Source: SABI01 sp963677695
GTDB taxonomy: Bacteria > Spirochaetota > Spirochaetia > Sphaerochaetales > Sphaerochaetaceae
Length of the DNA stretch: 64,000 nt
NCBI GenBank assembly: GCA_963677695.2
Contig: CAXXUJ010000001.1
Coordinates: forward strand, 1-64,000
Direction of reading: 5' to 3'
In this document: piece after piece, positions 1 through 7,930 of the stretch
Layout of the letters: each line of letters begins with the position of its first letter
Position numbering within the stretch: position 1 is the stretch's first letter
Program-made: the position numbers and the translations under genes
Notes under the pieces: generated by a model
The model's input: only the letters and a program-made list of their open reading frames with translations
Database searches by the model: none
What the model was told of the DNA's origin: nothing

Positions 1-1
1 A

Positions 2-523
2 GATACTCTCGAAGAGGCGCTCAGCACCTCGGTACTTGCAGCCGGGACCTCAAGAAGGAGAGGGAAGAAGAGAAAATACTTTTTCATTTCCCCTGAGCAG
101 CTTGCAGAGCGGGTCCATTCCTCTGGTGAAGGAACCGTCTCCATCGTTTTCGGTCGAGAAGCGACCGGACTTACCGATGAGGAACTGAACCTCTGCCACC
201 TCTGTGTGGAGATTCCGAGTTCTTCCGAGCAGGGTTCGCTGAACCTCGCCCAGGCGGTTCAGGTGATTTCCTATGTGCTGTTCAATGCAGAGAGAAGCGC
301 ATCCTCCTTCATCCCCATCGATGAAACGCGTATCCGTGAAGTGACCGATCTTATCGACGACAGCTTAGAGAAAATCGACTACTACAAGGGAACGGAACGG
401 CCTCTGGTCCGCTCCTATTTTCATGATATCATAGGAAGGGCATCCCTCGATGAGAAGGAAGCTGAAAGAATGGTGAAGATCTTCCGAAAGATCATGAAGA
501 TCAAGATTCACAAAGGGAAATAG
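2..523 (+). CDS. trmJ: TrmJ-like SPOUT RNA 2'-O-methyltransferase, C-terminal part (5' end outside window)
   Basis: The reading frame is open from the first bases of the window, so the start lies upstream. It holds the two C-terminal knot motifs of the SpoU/TrmJ branch of SPOUT methyltransferases: VFGREATGLTDEEL and then IPSSSEQGSLNLAQAVQV. Family members use S-adenosylmethionine to methylate ribose 2'-OH; TrmJ acts on residue 32 of tRNA. The helical tail after the knot (SFIPIDETRIREV to KIHKGK) also fits TrmJ. A GTG in frame at 206 falls inside the conserved motif and cannot be the true start. TrmJ rather than another SpoU member is inferred from the NLCHL-IPSS-SLNLAQA pattern. The gene ends 2 bases before the next one, so the two are probably cotranscribed. 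Confidence 0.85.
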   Translation, partial: DTLEEALSTSVLAAGTSRRRGKKRKYFFISPEQLAERVHSSGEGTVSIVFGREATGLTDEELNLCHLCVEIPSSSEQGSLNLAQAVQVISYVLFNAERSASSFIPIDETRIREVTDLIDDSLEKIDYYKGTERPLVRSYFHDIIGRASLDEKEAERMVKIFRKIMKIKIHKGK

Positions 524-525
524 TT

Positions 526-1329
526 ATGGAACCTTTTCTTACCCCCCTCCCCCGCCTTGTAGGCCACCGTGGAGACTCCCACCGCGCTCCTGAAAATACC
601 CTTGAGGCCTTTCTCAGGGCAGTAGAGCTTGGCGTCGATGTCATAGAGACCGATGTACACCTCACAAAGGACGGTCACCTGGTGATCTGGCACGATCCGA
701 CCCTCGAAAGGAATACAGACGGAAAGGGGAGAGTGGAGGATCATACCCTTTCAGAGCTGAAAAGACTTGATGCAGGATTCACCTTCACACAGGATGGGGG
801 AAACACCTTCCCCTACCGCGCACAGGGAGTGCAGCTGATCACTCTCGAAGAGGCCCTTGAAGCGTGTCCGTCCCAGCGGTTCAATGTCGATCTGAAAAGC
901 AAGGAACCCGCTATCGCAAAAGCCTTCACTGATGTCGTCACACAGAACAAGGCAGAGGAGAGAGTGCTCTGCGCCTCCTTTCATCTTGGAAACCTGAAAG
1001 AGGTTCGAAGGACCCATCCTCACATCCTAACCAGCGTGACCACGGCAGAGGTCCTACCCCTCCTTGCAGCCAATGCCCTTCACCTGCTGCCTAAGGAACT
1101 GAAAGGGGACAGGACGTTAGTGTTCCAGGTGCCTGTACAGCAGTGGGGGATCAAGGTGATCACACCCCGCTTCATAGAGGAATTTCACAAAAGGGGAGCG
1201 ATCATCATGGTGTGGACGATCAATGAGGAACAGGAGATGGAGCGACTGTTTGACATGGGAGTCGATACCCTCATGAGCGATAACGTTGCACTCCTCAAGG
1301 AAGTGGTCGAAAGAAGGTTCAACCGGTAG
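526..1329 (+). CDS. ugpQ: Glycerophosphodiester phosphodiesterase
   Basis: 267 residues, the usual length of the cytoplasmic UgpQ type. It hydrolyses glycerophosphodiesters to glycerol-3-phosphate and an alcohol. The GDPD TIM-barrel signature is at the N-terminus: GHRGDSHRAPENT with the catalytic His-Arg pair, then E-x-D-x-H-x-T-x-DG and HDPTLERNTDGKG. The C-terminus has the typical VWTINEEQEMERLFDMGVD ending. There is no signal peptide, so it should be cytoplasmic. The ATG follows the upstream stop by 2 bases with AAAGGG about 8 bases before it. It shares a transcript with the RNA methyltransferase and converges on mnmA. Confidence 0.9.
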   Translation: MEPFLTPLPRLVGHRGDSHRAPENTLEAFLRAVELGVDVIETDVHLTKDGHLVIWHDPTLERNTDGKGRVEDHTLSELKRLDAGFTFTQDGGNTFPYRAQGVQLITLEEALEACPSQRFNVDLKSKEPAIAKAFTDVVTQNKAEERVLCASFHLGNLKEVRRTHPHILTSVTTAEVLPLLAANALHLLPKELKGDRTLVFQVPVQQWGIKVITPRFIEEFHKRGAIIMVWTINEEQEMERLFDMGVDTLMSDNVALLKEVVERRFNR

Positions 1330-1362
1330 ACGTTCGCTCAATCAGATACAGACAACTCAACT

Positions 1363-2424
1363 TCAGGAGATGAAGGCTCCGCCTATAATGATATCATCAT
1401 GGTAGAAAACGACCGACTGACCGGGAGTGATCGCCTTTTGAGCTTTAAGAAACTTGACAGAGACCTTTCCATCCTCGGCAGGAGCAATGAGAGCGACCTC
1501 GGCTTTGCTGGTCGAACGGATTTTTGCCTTCACCGACATCTCTTTTTCCAGCTTCTCGATTGCCATCCAGGAGGGATCGTACCCGATAAGGGTATGTGAG
1601 AACGTCTCTTCCTCATAGCCCACCGTGACCCTGTTTTTCTCGGCATCGAGTGCTATCACATAGAGAGGACGGTCTGCTCCGATACCGAGACCGCGTCTCT
1701 GCCCTATCGTATAGTTCCAGAAACCCTCATGGGTTCCCAGTCTTCTTCCTGTACTGTCCACAATCTCACCTGTCTCCGGCTTGCGATCGAGCAGGTCCTT
1801 GTAATCTCCGCTGTAAAAATCCTGGCTCTCACCCTTGTCGACCTTGAACAGACCATGCTCCGCTCCTAACACCCTGTTCTCCTCCTTCGTTCGCCCTGCA
1901 AGGGGGAAGATCACACGGGAAAGCTGTTTCTGTGTGAGACGGTAGAGGAAATAGCTCTGGTCCTTCTTCTCATCGGCAGCGACCTGGAGGGTGAGGCGAT
2001 CCCCGTAGGGGACAACGCGGACGTAATGGCCGGTGGCGAACTTGTCGAACTCTATTCCCTCTCTCTCACATGCATCCAAGAGAGCTCCGAACTTGATATA
2101 ATGGTTGCACAGGACACAGGGATTGGGAGTGCGTGCTTCAAGGTATTCACTGTTGAAATTACTCAGGATATAGCGGCTGTACTCGGGAGAGACATCGACG
2201 ACATGAAGGGGAATATCGAGCTTGTCGCACACAGCGCGAGCTTCTGCAATCGTTTCTGTTATATTGGCACCGAAGCAGGCAGTTCCCTTCATATTCGCTA
2301 TGACCGGGTTATTCTCATCGAACATCGTCATCGTCACACCGATCACTTCATGTCCCTGTTCCTTCAGCAGGAGGGCTGCGGCAGAGGAGTCGATTCCTCC
2401 GCTCATACCTAAGAGTATTCTCAT
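1363..2424 (-). CDS. mnmA: tRNA-specific 2-thiouridylase MnmA
   Basis: 353 residues. It thiolates U34 of tRNA Lys, Glu and Gln using ATP and a sulfur donor. The PP-loop motif GMSGGIDSSAAA opens the protein; NPCVLCNHYIKFG carries the first catalytic cysteine region as a CxxC; ATGHY, KKDQSYFLYRL and NYTIGQRRGLGI are the usual tRNA-binding and structural motifs. Unusually, where E. coli MnmA has its second catalytic cysteine (in an SxxICF-type segment) this protein reads ESQDFYSGDY, and no cysteine occurs anywhere after about residue 120. A CxxC class of MnmA with ESQDFY is known to me from other anaerobes, so this is probably a variant active site and not a dead enzyme. The start has AGAAGG about 7 bases upstream. 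Confidence 0.93.
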   Translation of the reverse strand: MRILLGMSGGIDSSAAALLLKEQGHEVIGVTMTMFDENNPVIANMKGTACFGANITETIAEARAVCDKLDIPLHVVDVSPEYSRYILSNFNSEYLEARTPNPCVLCNHYIKFGALLDACEREGIEFDKFATGHYVRVVPYGDRLTLQVAADEKKDQSYFLYRLTQKQLSRVIFPLAGRTKEENRVLGAEHGLFKVDKGESQDFYSGDYKDLLDRKPETGEIVDSTGRRLGTHEGFWNYTIGQRRGLGIGADRPLYVIALDAEKNRVTVGYEEETFSHTLIGYDPSWMAIEKLEKEMSVKAKIRSTSKAEVALIAPAEDGKVSVKFLKAQKAITPGQSVVFYHDDIIIGGAFIS

Positions 2425-2542
2425 ATCGTCAATCCTTCTCTCTCACTTCAGACTTTTATCCCTGACAGGTCAACGGTCTTCGCTGAAAGTATAACAGAAG
2501 TGGGGAACGAGGTTCCACGTGTCATGGAAAAGGCTTGAAAAT

Positions 2543-2573
2543 GAAAAACTGCTCCGGAAATTCCGGAGCAGTT
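2543..2573 (-). terminator. Intrinsic terminator after tRNA-Asp
   Basis: Inverted repeat AACTGCTCCGGA / TCCGGAGCAGTT with a 3-base loop. On the minus strand it is followed by five T. It sits 6 bases beyond the tRNA-Asp 3' end, so it ends that transcript. Confidence 0.85.
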
Positions 2574-2579
2574 AGTAGG

Positions 2580-2653
2580 CGAGAGTGACGGGACTCGAAC
2601 CCGCGATCTACGGCGTGACAGGCCGTCGCGATAACCAGCTTCGCTACACCCTC
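2580..2653 (-). tRNA. tRNA-Asp (GTC)
   Basis: Full cloverleaf on the minus strand. The acceptor stem GAGGGTG pairs with CACTCTC (one G-U), the anticodon stem ACGGC/GCCGT encloses loop CTGTCAC (anticodon GTC), and the T arm is GCGGG-TTCGAGT-CCCGT. The discriminator base is G, as expected for Asp. The 3' CCA is not encoded. Confidence 0.95.
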
Positions 2654-2808
2654 GTGCTAGCATGGAGAAATTACACTTTCATCCGTTTTTTGTCAATACA
2701 ATTTGGGCAAAACAGGTAATATTTTATCACACTACGAGCTAACTGCAGTATGAGAAAAGTTTTAATTCACCCAGGAAATACACACTCCATCACTGAAAGC
2801 GGAGCCCT

Positions 2809-3537
2809 CTACAGGAAGGGTATGGCACCGCTCAACATGATCCCTAAGGAACTGAAGATAGGTGCGAGGATGAGGGCGGGAAGGAAGTTCCCTGTCTTGA
2901 ACTGTTTGACTCCGATGAGGTTGAAAGCGATCATCACCAGAAGTATTCCACCCGCTGCAGAAAGCTCGTTCAGACCGGTATCCTGCATCAGAGGAGCAAG
3001 AGCCCTTCCTCCGAGAGTGAAGATTCCCTGGTAGATGAGAACGGTCACAGCCGAAGCAAGGACCCCGGGGCCGTAGGCTGCTGTGAAGATGATTGCCATC
3101 GCTCCGTCCATCACAGATTTGATCAGTATAAGATTGTAATCACCGACCGTACCGGCACTGATAGAACCGACAACGGCCATGGAACCTGAACAGAAGAGAA
3201 CGGAGGAGTTGAGAAAACCTTTCGCAAAGTTGGAAGTACCGGAGACATGTTCTCCTTGAGGTTTCTTCATGCTTCTCCTCTCTATCCAGGCACCGAGGCT
3301 GAGAATACCGTCCTCGATACCGATCATGTACCCGATAAAGCCTCCGGCTACGAGGGAGAAGAGGAGAACAAGGTAGCTTCCCGTCTCCATAGCCATGGAA
3401 AGACCGATGGTGAGGGTCACAAGACCTGCGACGGAGAAGACAACTTCCTTGAATTTCTCACTCAGCCGACCTCTGATGAGAAGACCGAGAAGAGATCCGA
3501 TAACGATAGACAGTGCGTTGATATATGTGGCGATCAT
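2809..3537 (-). CDS. DUF554 family membrane protein
   Basis: 242 residues from the ATG chosen here, with about seven hydrophobic segments spread over the length. The N-terminus YINALSIVIGSLLGLLIRGRL and the pattern VFSVAGLVTLTIGLSMA match the DUF554 (YdfK/YqgA) family, predicted inner-membrane transporters of unknown substrate. A TTG 18 bases upstream is possible, but it overlaps the spacer of a good promoter (-10 at 3545-3550). The ATG at 3537 begins 7 bases after that -10, so the mRNA would have essentially no leader and there is no Shine-Dalgarno sequence. The function remains unknown. Confidence 0.8.
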   Translation of the reverse strand: MIATYINALSIVIGSLLGLLIRGRLSEKFKEVVFSVAGLVTLTIGLSMAMETGSYLVLLFSLVAGGFIGYMIGIEDGILSLGAWIERRSMKKPQGEHVSGTSNFAKGFLNSSVLFCSGSMAVVGSISAGTVGDYNLILIKSVMDGAMAIIFTAAYGPGVLASAVTVLIYQGIFTLGGRALAPLMQDTGLNELSAAGGILLVMIAFNLIGVKQFKTGNFLPALILAPIFSSLGIMLSGAIPFL

Positions 3538-3544
3538 GGCTGTG

Positions 3545-3574
3545 AGTATAATCAATTTTTCAGGTGTTATTCAA
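3545..3574 (-). promoter_or_regulatory. Sigma-70 promoter of the DUF554 gene
   Basis: On the minus strand, TTGAAT (3569-3574), an 18-base spacer and TATACT (3545-3550). The start ATG follows the -10 by 7 bases, which predicts a leaderless or 1-base-leader transcript. Confidence 0.6.
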
Positions 3575-3666
3575 TGAGAAAATTCACAGAATGGATGGGA
3601 GGGGAAAGTTATCGAATGGAATTCCCTTTGAATGCCATTTCCTGCCTTTCGCTCCCCCCTTCTCTC

Positions 3667-3675
3667 TGCTATAAT
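3667..3675 (+). promoter_or_regulatory. Extended -10 promoter of the PAP2 gene
   Basis: TGC followed by a perfect TATAAT, 26 bases before the ATG of the phosphatase. No convincing -35 is visible, which fits an extended -10 promoter. Confidence 0.5.
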
Positions 3676-3701
3676 GCCTCTGCTCACCTGAGGAGGTCGC
3701 A

Positions 3702-4592
3702 ATGCAGATAGCCGTCATGAAATTTTTCCAGTCCCTCTCATCCCCCTTCCTCGATATCCTGATGAACGGGATGACGATGCTCGGTGAAGAGACGATATTC
3801 ATCATCATTATCACGTTTCTTGTGTGGAATTCGTCGAAGAAAAGGGGCTTTGCCATATTTTCATCCCTTGCCGTCTCGCTGCTTGCCATGGGTTTCATCA
3901 AGGCCATCGTACGCGCTCCCCGTCCCTTTCAGGTACTTCAGGAGATTGAGGGGAAACGGCTTCAGACTGCTACGGGGTACTCCTTCCCTTCAGGGCATAC
4001 AACGGGAGCCGCAGCCTTCTACAGCGCAGTGAGTGTGACCTACAGGAAACGCCTTCTCTCGATACTCTGTGCAGCCGCCATTCTGCTGGTAGGGCTTTCG
4101 AGGATGTACCTGGGAGTCCACTGGCCTATCGACGTGTTTGCAGGTCTCGCTCTGGGGATCACAGGTTCAACCCTTCTTCTTCCCCGCTTCGAAAGAATGT
4201 GGGAGAACAAGGTTCAACTGAAAAGGTTCACCCTGTTTTCAGGAACGATCTTTGTGGGACTCGCATTCATTCTCATGATTCTTCTTGAATCGGACCTGGC
4301 AGACGCCGTAGGTTTCACTGATGTGATGAAGCTCCTGATTCTCACAGGCAGCGGATACCTCGGGTTTTACCTCTCGCAGAAAAACGTCCCCTACTCGACT
4401 GACGGGAGCAGGGGAAAGAAATGGGGAAGATTCGCTATCGGAATCATTGTTCTCCTGGCGATTCAGGGAGTGAAGGCGATCCTGCCCGATACGGCTCTCT
4501 TCGGGCTTATGCGCTACCTGCTGACAGGAATCTGGATCACGTACCTCTTCCCTCTCATCGGAGTGAAGACTGGACTGTTTGAGAAGGAGTGA
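3702..4592 (+). CDS. PAP2 superfamily membrane phosphatase
   Basis: 296 residues with several transmembrane segments. All three parts of the PAP2 lipid-phosphatase signature are present: KAIVRAPRP (K-x6-RP), YSFPSGHT (PSGH) and SRMYLGVHWPIDV (SR-x5-H-x3-D). Such enzymes remove phosphate from undecaprenyl pyrophosphate, phosphatidic acid or related lipids on the outer face of the inner membrane. The substrate cannot be told from sequence; the length and extra C-terminal membrane segments place it among the larger bacterial PAP2 proteins. AGGAGG lies 7 bases before the ATG. Its stop codon abuts the stop of topA on the other strand. Confidence 0.88.
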   Translation: MQIAVMKFFQSLSSPFLDILMNGMTMLGEETIFIIIITFLVWNSSKKRGFAIFSSLAVSLLAMGFIKAIVRAPRPFQVLQEIEGKRLQTATGYSFPSGHTTGAAAFYSAVSVTYRKRLLSILCAAAILLVGLSRMYLGVHWPIDVFAGLALGITGSTLLLPRFERMWENKVQLKRFTLFSGTIFVGLAFILMILLESDLADAVGFTDVMKLLILTGSGYLGFYLSQKNVPYSTDGSRGKKWGRFAIGIIVLLAIQGVKAILPDTALFGLMRYLLTGIWITYLFPLIGVKTGLFEKE

Positions 4593-7154
4593 TTACTTCT
4601 TCTTCCGCGTCTTCTTCTTGGGAGTGTAGGCTTTGAACATCTCCATCAGCTCTTCAACTGTGAGGTTCTGAACCGCTTCGGCATTTCCCTTCAGGTCCTG
4701 ACGGAGAGCGAAGTTATCCTTACCGTATTTTCCATACAGACCGTACCGGCCGTCGTAGAGGGAAAGTTCCTTCCCCTCCACTTCACCGTAGCTTTTCAGG
4801 GGTTCAGCCTTTGCCTTCTTCCCCTTGCCTTTCGGGCTTGTGCGGATGATTCTCTCAGCTTCCTCGGTGTTCATGTTCAGCAGGGCATCGAACTCCTTCA
4901 CAGAATAGAAGGTTCCTGCACAGCTGATATAGGGTCCGAAGCGGCCGATTCCAAGCTTGATCTCCTCTCCGCTCTCACTGTCGTTTCCGATACTCTTGGG
5001 AAGGGAGAAAAGGAAAAGGATCTCATCTTCACTCATTGAAGTTGCTTCCCGTCCTTTGGGGATCGATGCACGGGGAGGTTTCTTGTTCTCCTCGGTCACC
5101 TTGCCGAGCTGGAAATAGGGTCCATACCGGCCGCTGAGAAGGTAGACAGGTTCAGAGGTTTCAGGATGGGTGAACAGGGGAGTATCTTCTTCCCCGCTCG
5201 CTTTTCGGGTGGCAAAGAGCTGCTGAATCTCTTCAGTGGTGATCGTTCCGGGATAGACTCCCTTCGGGATCGATACGTTCACATCATTCTCTGCGTCCTT
5301 GATATAGGGGCCGAACTTGCCGACCATCAGGGTATAGGGTTCTGTAACTGAAGATAAGTCTATCTGCTTCGCATCGAGATGCTCGACAGCTGAAAGGCGT
5401 TCATCAACGCGTTCCTTCAGGCCGCTTGTGCCCTCATAGAACTCCTTGAGGAACTTCCTTCTTTCCCTGTCTCCTCGTGCGATATCATCAAGGTAATTCT
5501 CCATCGTACTGGTGAAATCATATTTCACCTCGTCCTCGAAATTCCTCTCAAGGAGCTGAACGACGGCAAAGCCGACAAAGGTGGGAATAAGGGCGTTGTT
5601 CTCCCGGTCGATATATTCCTTCTCGTACAGTTTCTCGATAATAGCTGCATAGGTACTCGGTCGTCCGATACCCCGTTTTTCAAGTTCCTGAACGAGCGTC
5701 GCTTCAGAAAAGCGTGTGGGAGGTTTCGTCTCATGGCGCTGAGGCAGCGCTTCGTGGATATCCACGGCAGTTGCTTCAGTGAGGAGGGGAAGAAGTCTCT
5801 CGGTATCTTCGAGAGCTGCTTCAGGGTCATCCTTTCCTTCTACATAGACACGGATGAAACCGGGAAAGACTATCCTGTTCCCGTTCGCCCCGAAGCGGTA
5901 TTCACCAGCTTCAAACTTCACGTTCGTTGTCGCCTTGATAGCATCAGCCATCTGAGTGGCAAGCGTTCTTTTCCAGATCATGGAGTAGAGGGCGAGGTCA
6001 CGTCCTGAGAGATGAGACTCATCGGGATGAACAAAGGTCTCCCCTGCCGGGCGGATGGCTTCGTGAGCTTCCTGGGCTGAAGAATCTTTGGAGGTGTAAA
6101 CTCGTCTCTGAGGGGAGAGGTACTCTTCCCCGTAGAGGGAGGTGACTGCGCTTCTCGCTCCGTTCACCGCCTCTTCACTGAGGGCGGGGCTGTCGGTTCT
6201 CATGTAGGTGATAAGACCGTTTTCGTAGAGTCTCTGGGCTATTCTCATCGTCTCAGTCGCACTGAGACGAAGTTTTCTTGATCCCTCCTGCTGGAGCGTG
6301 GAAGTAATGAAGGGAGGGGCCGGACGGGTTTTCTTCTCTTTCTCAGTGACACTGACCACGGACCACTCAGCATCCTTGACGAAGGAGGCTATCTCCTGAG
6401 CCTTGTTCTCATCCACTAAAACCGCGTTGTCGCCTTTCAGTTTTCCGGTTGCAGGATCGAAATCCTTGCCGTTGGCGATTCTCTTCTCCCCTATCGCTTC
6501 GAGTTTCGCCTCGAAGGTGGGACTCTTCTGCTCTGAGGTGGAAAGGGTGGCACTCACGTCATAGAACTCACCCGAATGGAAGGCTATCCTTTCTCTCTCT
6601 CTTTCCACGATAAGACGGAGACCGGGGGACTGGACTCTCCCCGCGCTGAGCGTTCTCATGGAAAGTTTCTTCCAGAGGAAGGGGGAGAGGGTGTACCCGT
6701 AGAGGCGGTCAAGGATACGTCGTGCCTCCTGGGCGTTGACGAGGTCCATGTCTACTTCCCTTCCATCTTCCAAGGCCTGAGTGATCGCCTTCTTGGTGAT
6801 CTCATGGAACACCATTCTCCGGTAGGGGACCTTGGGACGGAGCACCTGAAGCAGATGCCACGAAATACTCTCACCCTCACGGTCTTCATCAGTTGCAAGG
6901 AGCAGTGTTCCAGCACCTTTCAGTTCGCTTTTCAGCTCCTTGATGATTTTATCTTTCCCGCGTGAGATCTCGTACTTCGGTTCAAAGTCGTTTTCGACAT
7001 CGATCGCGAGATCCTTCGAAGGAAGATCCCTGATGTGTCCGTTACACGCCATCACCGTCATATCGGAGGGGAGGAATTTTCGTATTGTCTTCGCCTTGGT
7101 AGGGGACTCTACTATGATGAGAGTCTTCCCTGACGCTTCTGCTTTTTTCGCCAT
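4593..7154 (-). CDS. topA: DNA topoisomerase I
   Basis: 853 residues; relaxes negative supercoils by single-strand breakage. The N-terminal TOPRIM domain has IIVESPTKAKTI and the acidic triad ATDEDREGES. The active-site tyrosine lies in GLITYMRTDSPALS. RPSTYAAIIEKL is also conserved. The C-terminus carries four G-[RK]-[YF]-G-x-Y repeats (GKFGPYIK, GRYGPYFQ, GRFGPYIS, GRYGLYGK) and a lysine-rich tail, and has no zinc-finger cysteine pairs. I chose the second ATG (7154): AGAAGG lies 9 bases before it but would touch an ATG at 7163. A TTGACA-17-TATAAC promoter precedes the gene. Confidence 0.96.
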   Translation of the reverse strand: MAKKAEASGKTLIIVESPTKAKTIRKFLPSDMTVMACNGHIRDLPSKDLAIDVENDFEPKYEISRGKDKIIKELKSELKGAGTLLLATDEDREGESISWHLLQVLRPKVPYRRMVFHEITKKAITQALEDGREVDMDLVNAQEARRILDRLYGYTLSPFLWKKLSMRTLSAGRVQSPGLRLIVERERERIAFHSGEFYDVSATLSTSEQKSPTFEAKLEAIGEKRIANGKDFDPATGKLKGDNAVLVDENKAQEIASFVKDAEWSVVSVTEKEKKTRPAPPFITSTLQQEGSRKLRLSATETMRIAQRLYENGLITYMRTDSPALSEEAVNGARSAVTSLYGEEYLSPQRRVYTSKDSSAQEAHEAIRPAGETFVHPDESHLSGRDLALYSMIWKRTLATQMADAIKATTNVKFEAGEYRFGANGNRIVFPGFIRVYVEGKDDPEAALEDTERLLPLLTEATAVDIHEALPQRHETKPPTRFSEATLVQELEKRGIGRPSTYAAIIEKLYEKEYIDRENNALIPTFVGFAVVQLLERNFEDEVKYDFTSTMENYLDDIARGDRERRKFLKEFYEGTSGLKERVDERLSAVEHLDAKQIDLSSVTEPYTLMVGKFGPYIKDAENDVNVSIPKGVYPGTITTEEIQQLFATRKASGEEDTPLFTHPETSEPVYLLSGRYGPYFQLGKVTEENKKPPRASIPKGREATSMSEDEILFLFSLPKSIGNDSESGEEIKLGIGRFGPYISCAGTFYSVKEFDALLNMNTEEAERIIRTSPKGKGKKAKAEPLKSYGEVEGKELSLYDGRYGLYGKYGKDNFALRQDLKGNAEAVQNLTVEELMEMFKAYTPKKKTRKKK

Positions 7155-7213
7155 GTGAGCCATCCTTCTGTCGCACCGATGTTGTCATACGCATCGAAGG
7201 GACGTGGTGTACA

Positions 7214-7275
7214 GTTATAGAAAGTCATACAAGTTTTGTCAACGATTGACAACTATTTGTAAATCCATGCATTAT
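7214..7275. promoter_or_regulatory. Back-to-back promoters for topA (-) and the LiaF-like gene (+), sharing a palindrome
   Basis: TTGTCAA-CGA-TTGACAA (7236-7252) is a perfect palindrome formed by two divergent -35 boxes. Leftward, TTGACA (7237-7242), a 17-base spacer and TATAAC (7214-7219) drive topA. Rightward, TTGACA (7246-7251) is followed after 18 bases by CATTAT (7270-7275), 7 bases before the ATG at 7283. The palindrome could also be bound by a repressor. Confidence 0.55.
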
Positions 7276-7282
7276 ATCGACT

Positions 7283-7930
7283 ATGACAGGAAAGTACCGA
7301 TCCATCCTTATTATCACGGCCGCAGTGACTGCTGCAAGCTATCTTATCCTGAAACTGGGCGGACAGGAAATACCCCGTTTTCTGAACCTCTCCTGGGTCT
7401 ACCTTATCCTTCTCTATACCGTGCTTCATGCCCTTGAGAACGGAACCGACAGAACCAATACTTCGATAGCTCTTGGTGCGATCATCATTCTTTTCTTCAC
7501 CGGAGGCATCCCCTTCGGCTCATCGCTCCTCTCAGGATTGACTGTTCTTGCCTTAGGTATCTCATTCCTCCTCTGGAAAAAACAGGAGGGGATGTCAGCA
7601 GATCAGGTGCCTACCTTTTCTGCCATCTTCTCTTCCCGTAACATCTCCCTGGAAGGAGAAATTGAAGACGGGACCTCCCTATTCGCCCTCTTCGGTGAAA
7701 TATCGTATGAAGGGAGTGATGTGAATGTTCGTGACGATCTGATCATCGATGCGGCTTCCATTTTCGCATCGACTCATATCTATCTTCCGAGGAACTGCAG
7801 GGTGGAAGTTCTGGAAACCCCGCTCCTGGGGAGCGTGAAAAACAGACGGGAAGAGTATGAAGAGCATACAGAGGATCCACTTATCACAGTACGTGCCCTC
7901 GCACTCTTCTCAGAGGTGGTCATACATTGA
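7283..7930 (+). CDS. LiaF-like membrane protein (cell wall-active antibiotics response family)
   Basis: 215 residues. Three or four hydrophobic segments occupy residues 5-105. The soluble C-terminal half (about 112-215) has the layout of the LiaF/YvqF C-terminal beta domain: FSSRNISLEGEIEDGTSLFALFGEISYEG, then VNVRDDLIIDAASIFASTHIYLP. LiaF proteins sense or modulate envelope stress with LiaRS, but no LiaR or LiaS gene is next to it. There is no ribosome binding site, and the predicted transcript start is 0-1 base before the ATG. It overlaps the next gene by 4 bases, so the two are translationally coupled. Confidence 0.65.
   Translation: MTGKYRSILIITAAVTAASYLILKLGGQEIPRFLNLSWVYLILLYTVLHALENGTDRTNTSIALGAIIILFFTGGIPFGSSLLSGLTVLALGISFLLWKKQEGMSADQVPTFSAIFSSRNISLEGEIEDGTSLFALFGEISYEGSDVNVRDDLIIDAASIFASTHIYLPRNCRVEVLETPLLGSVKNRREEYEEHTEDPLITVRALALFSEVVIH

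Noticed and set aside
2750..3034. 94-codon plus-strand frame starting in the gap after tRNA-Asp
   Set aside because: It mostly overlaps the DUF554 gene in antisense and has no signal or motif.
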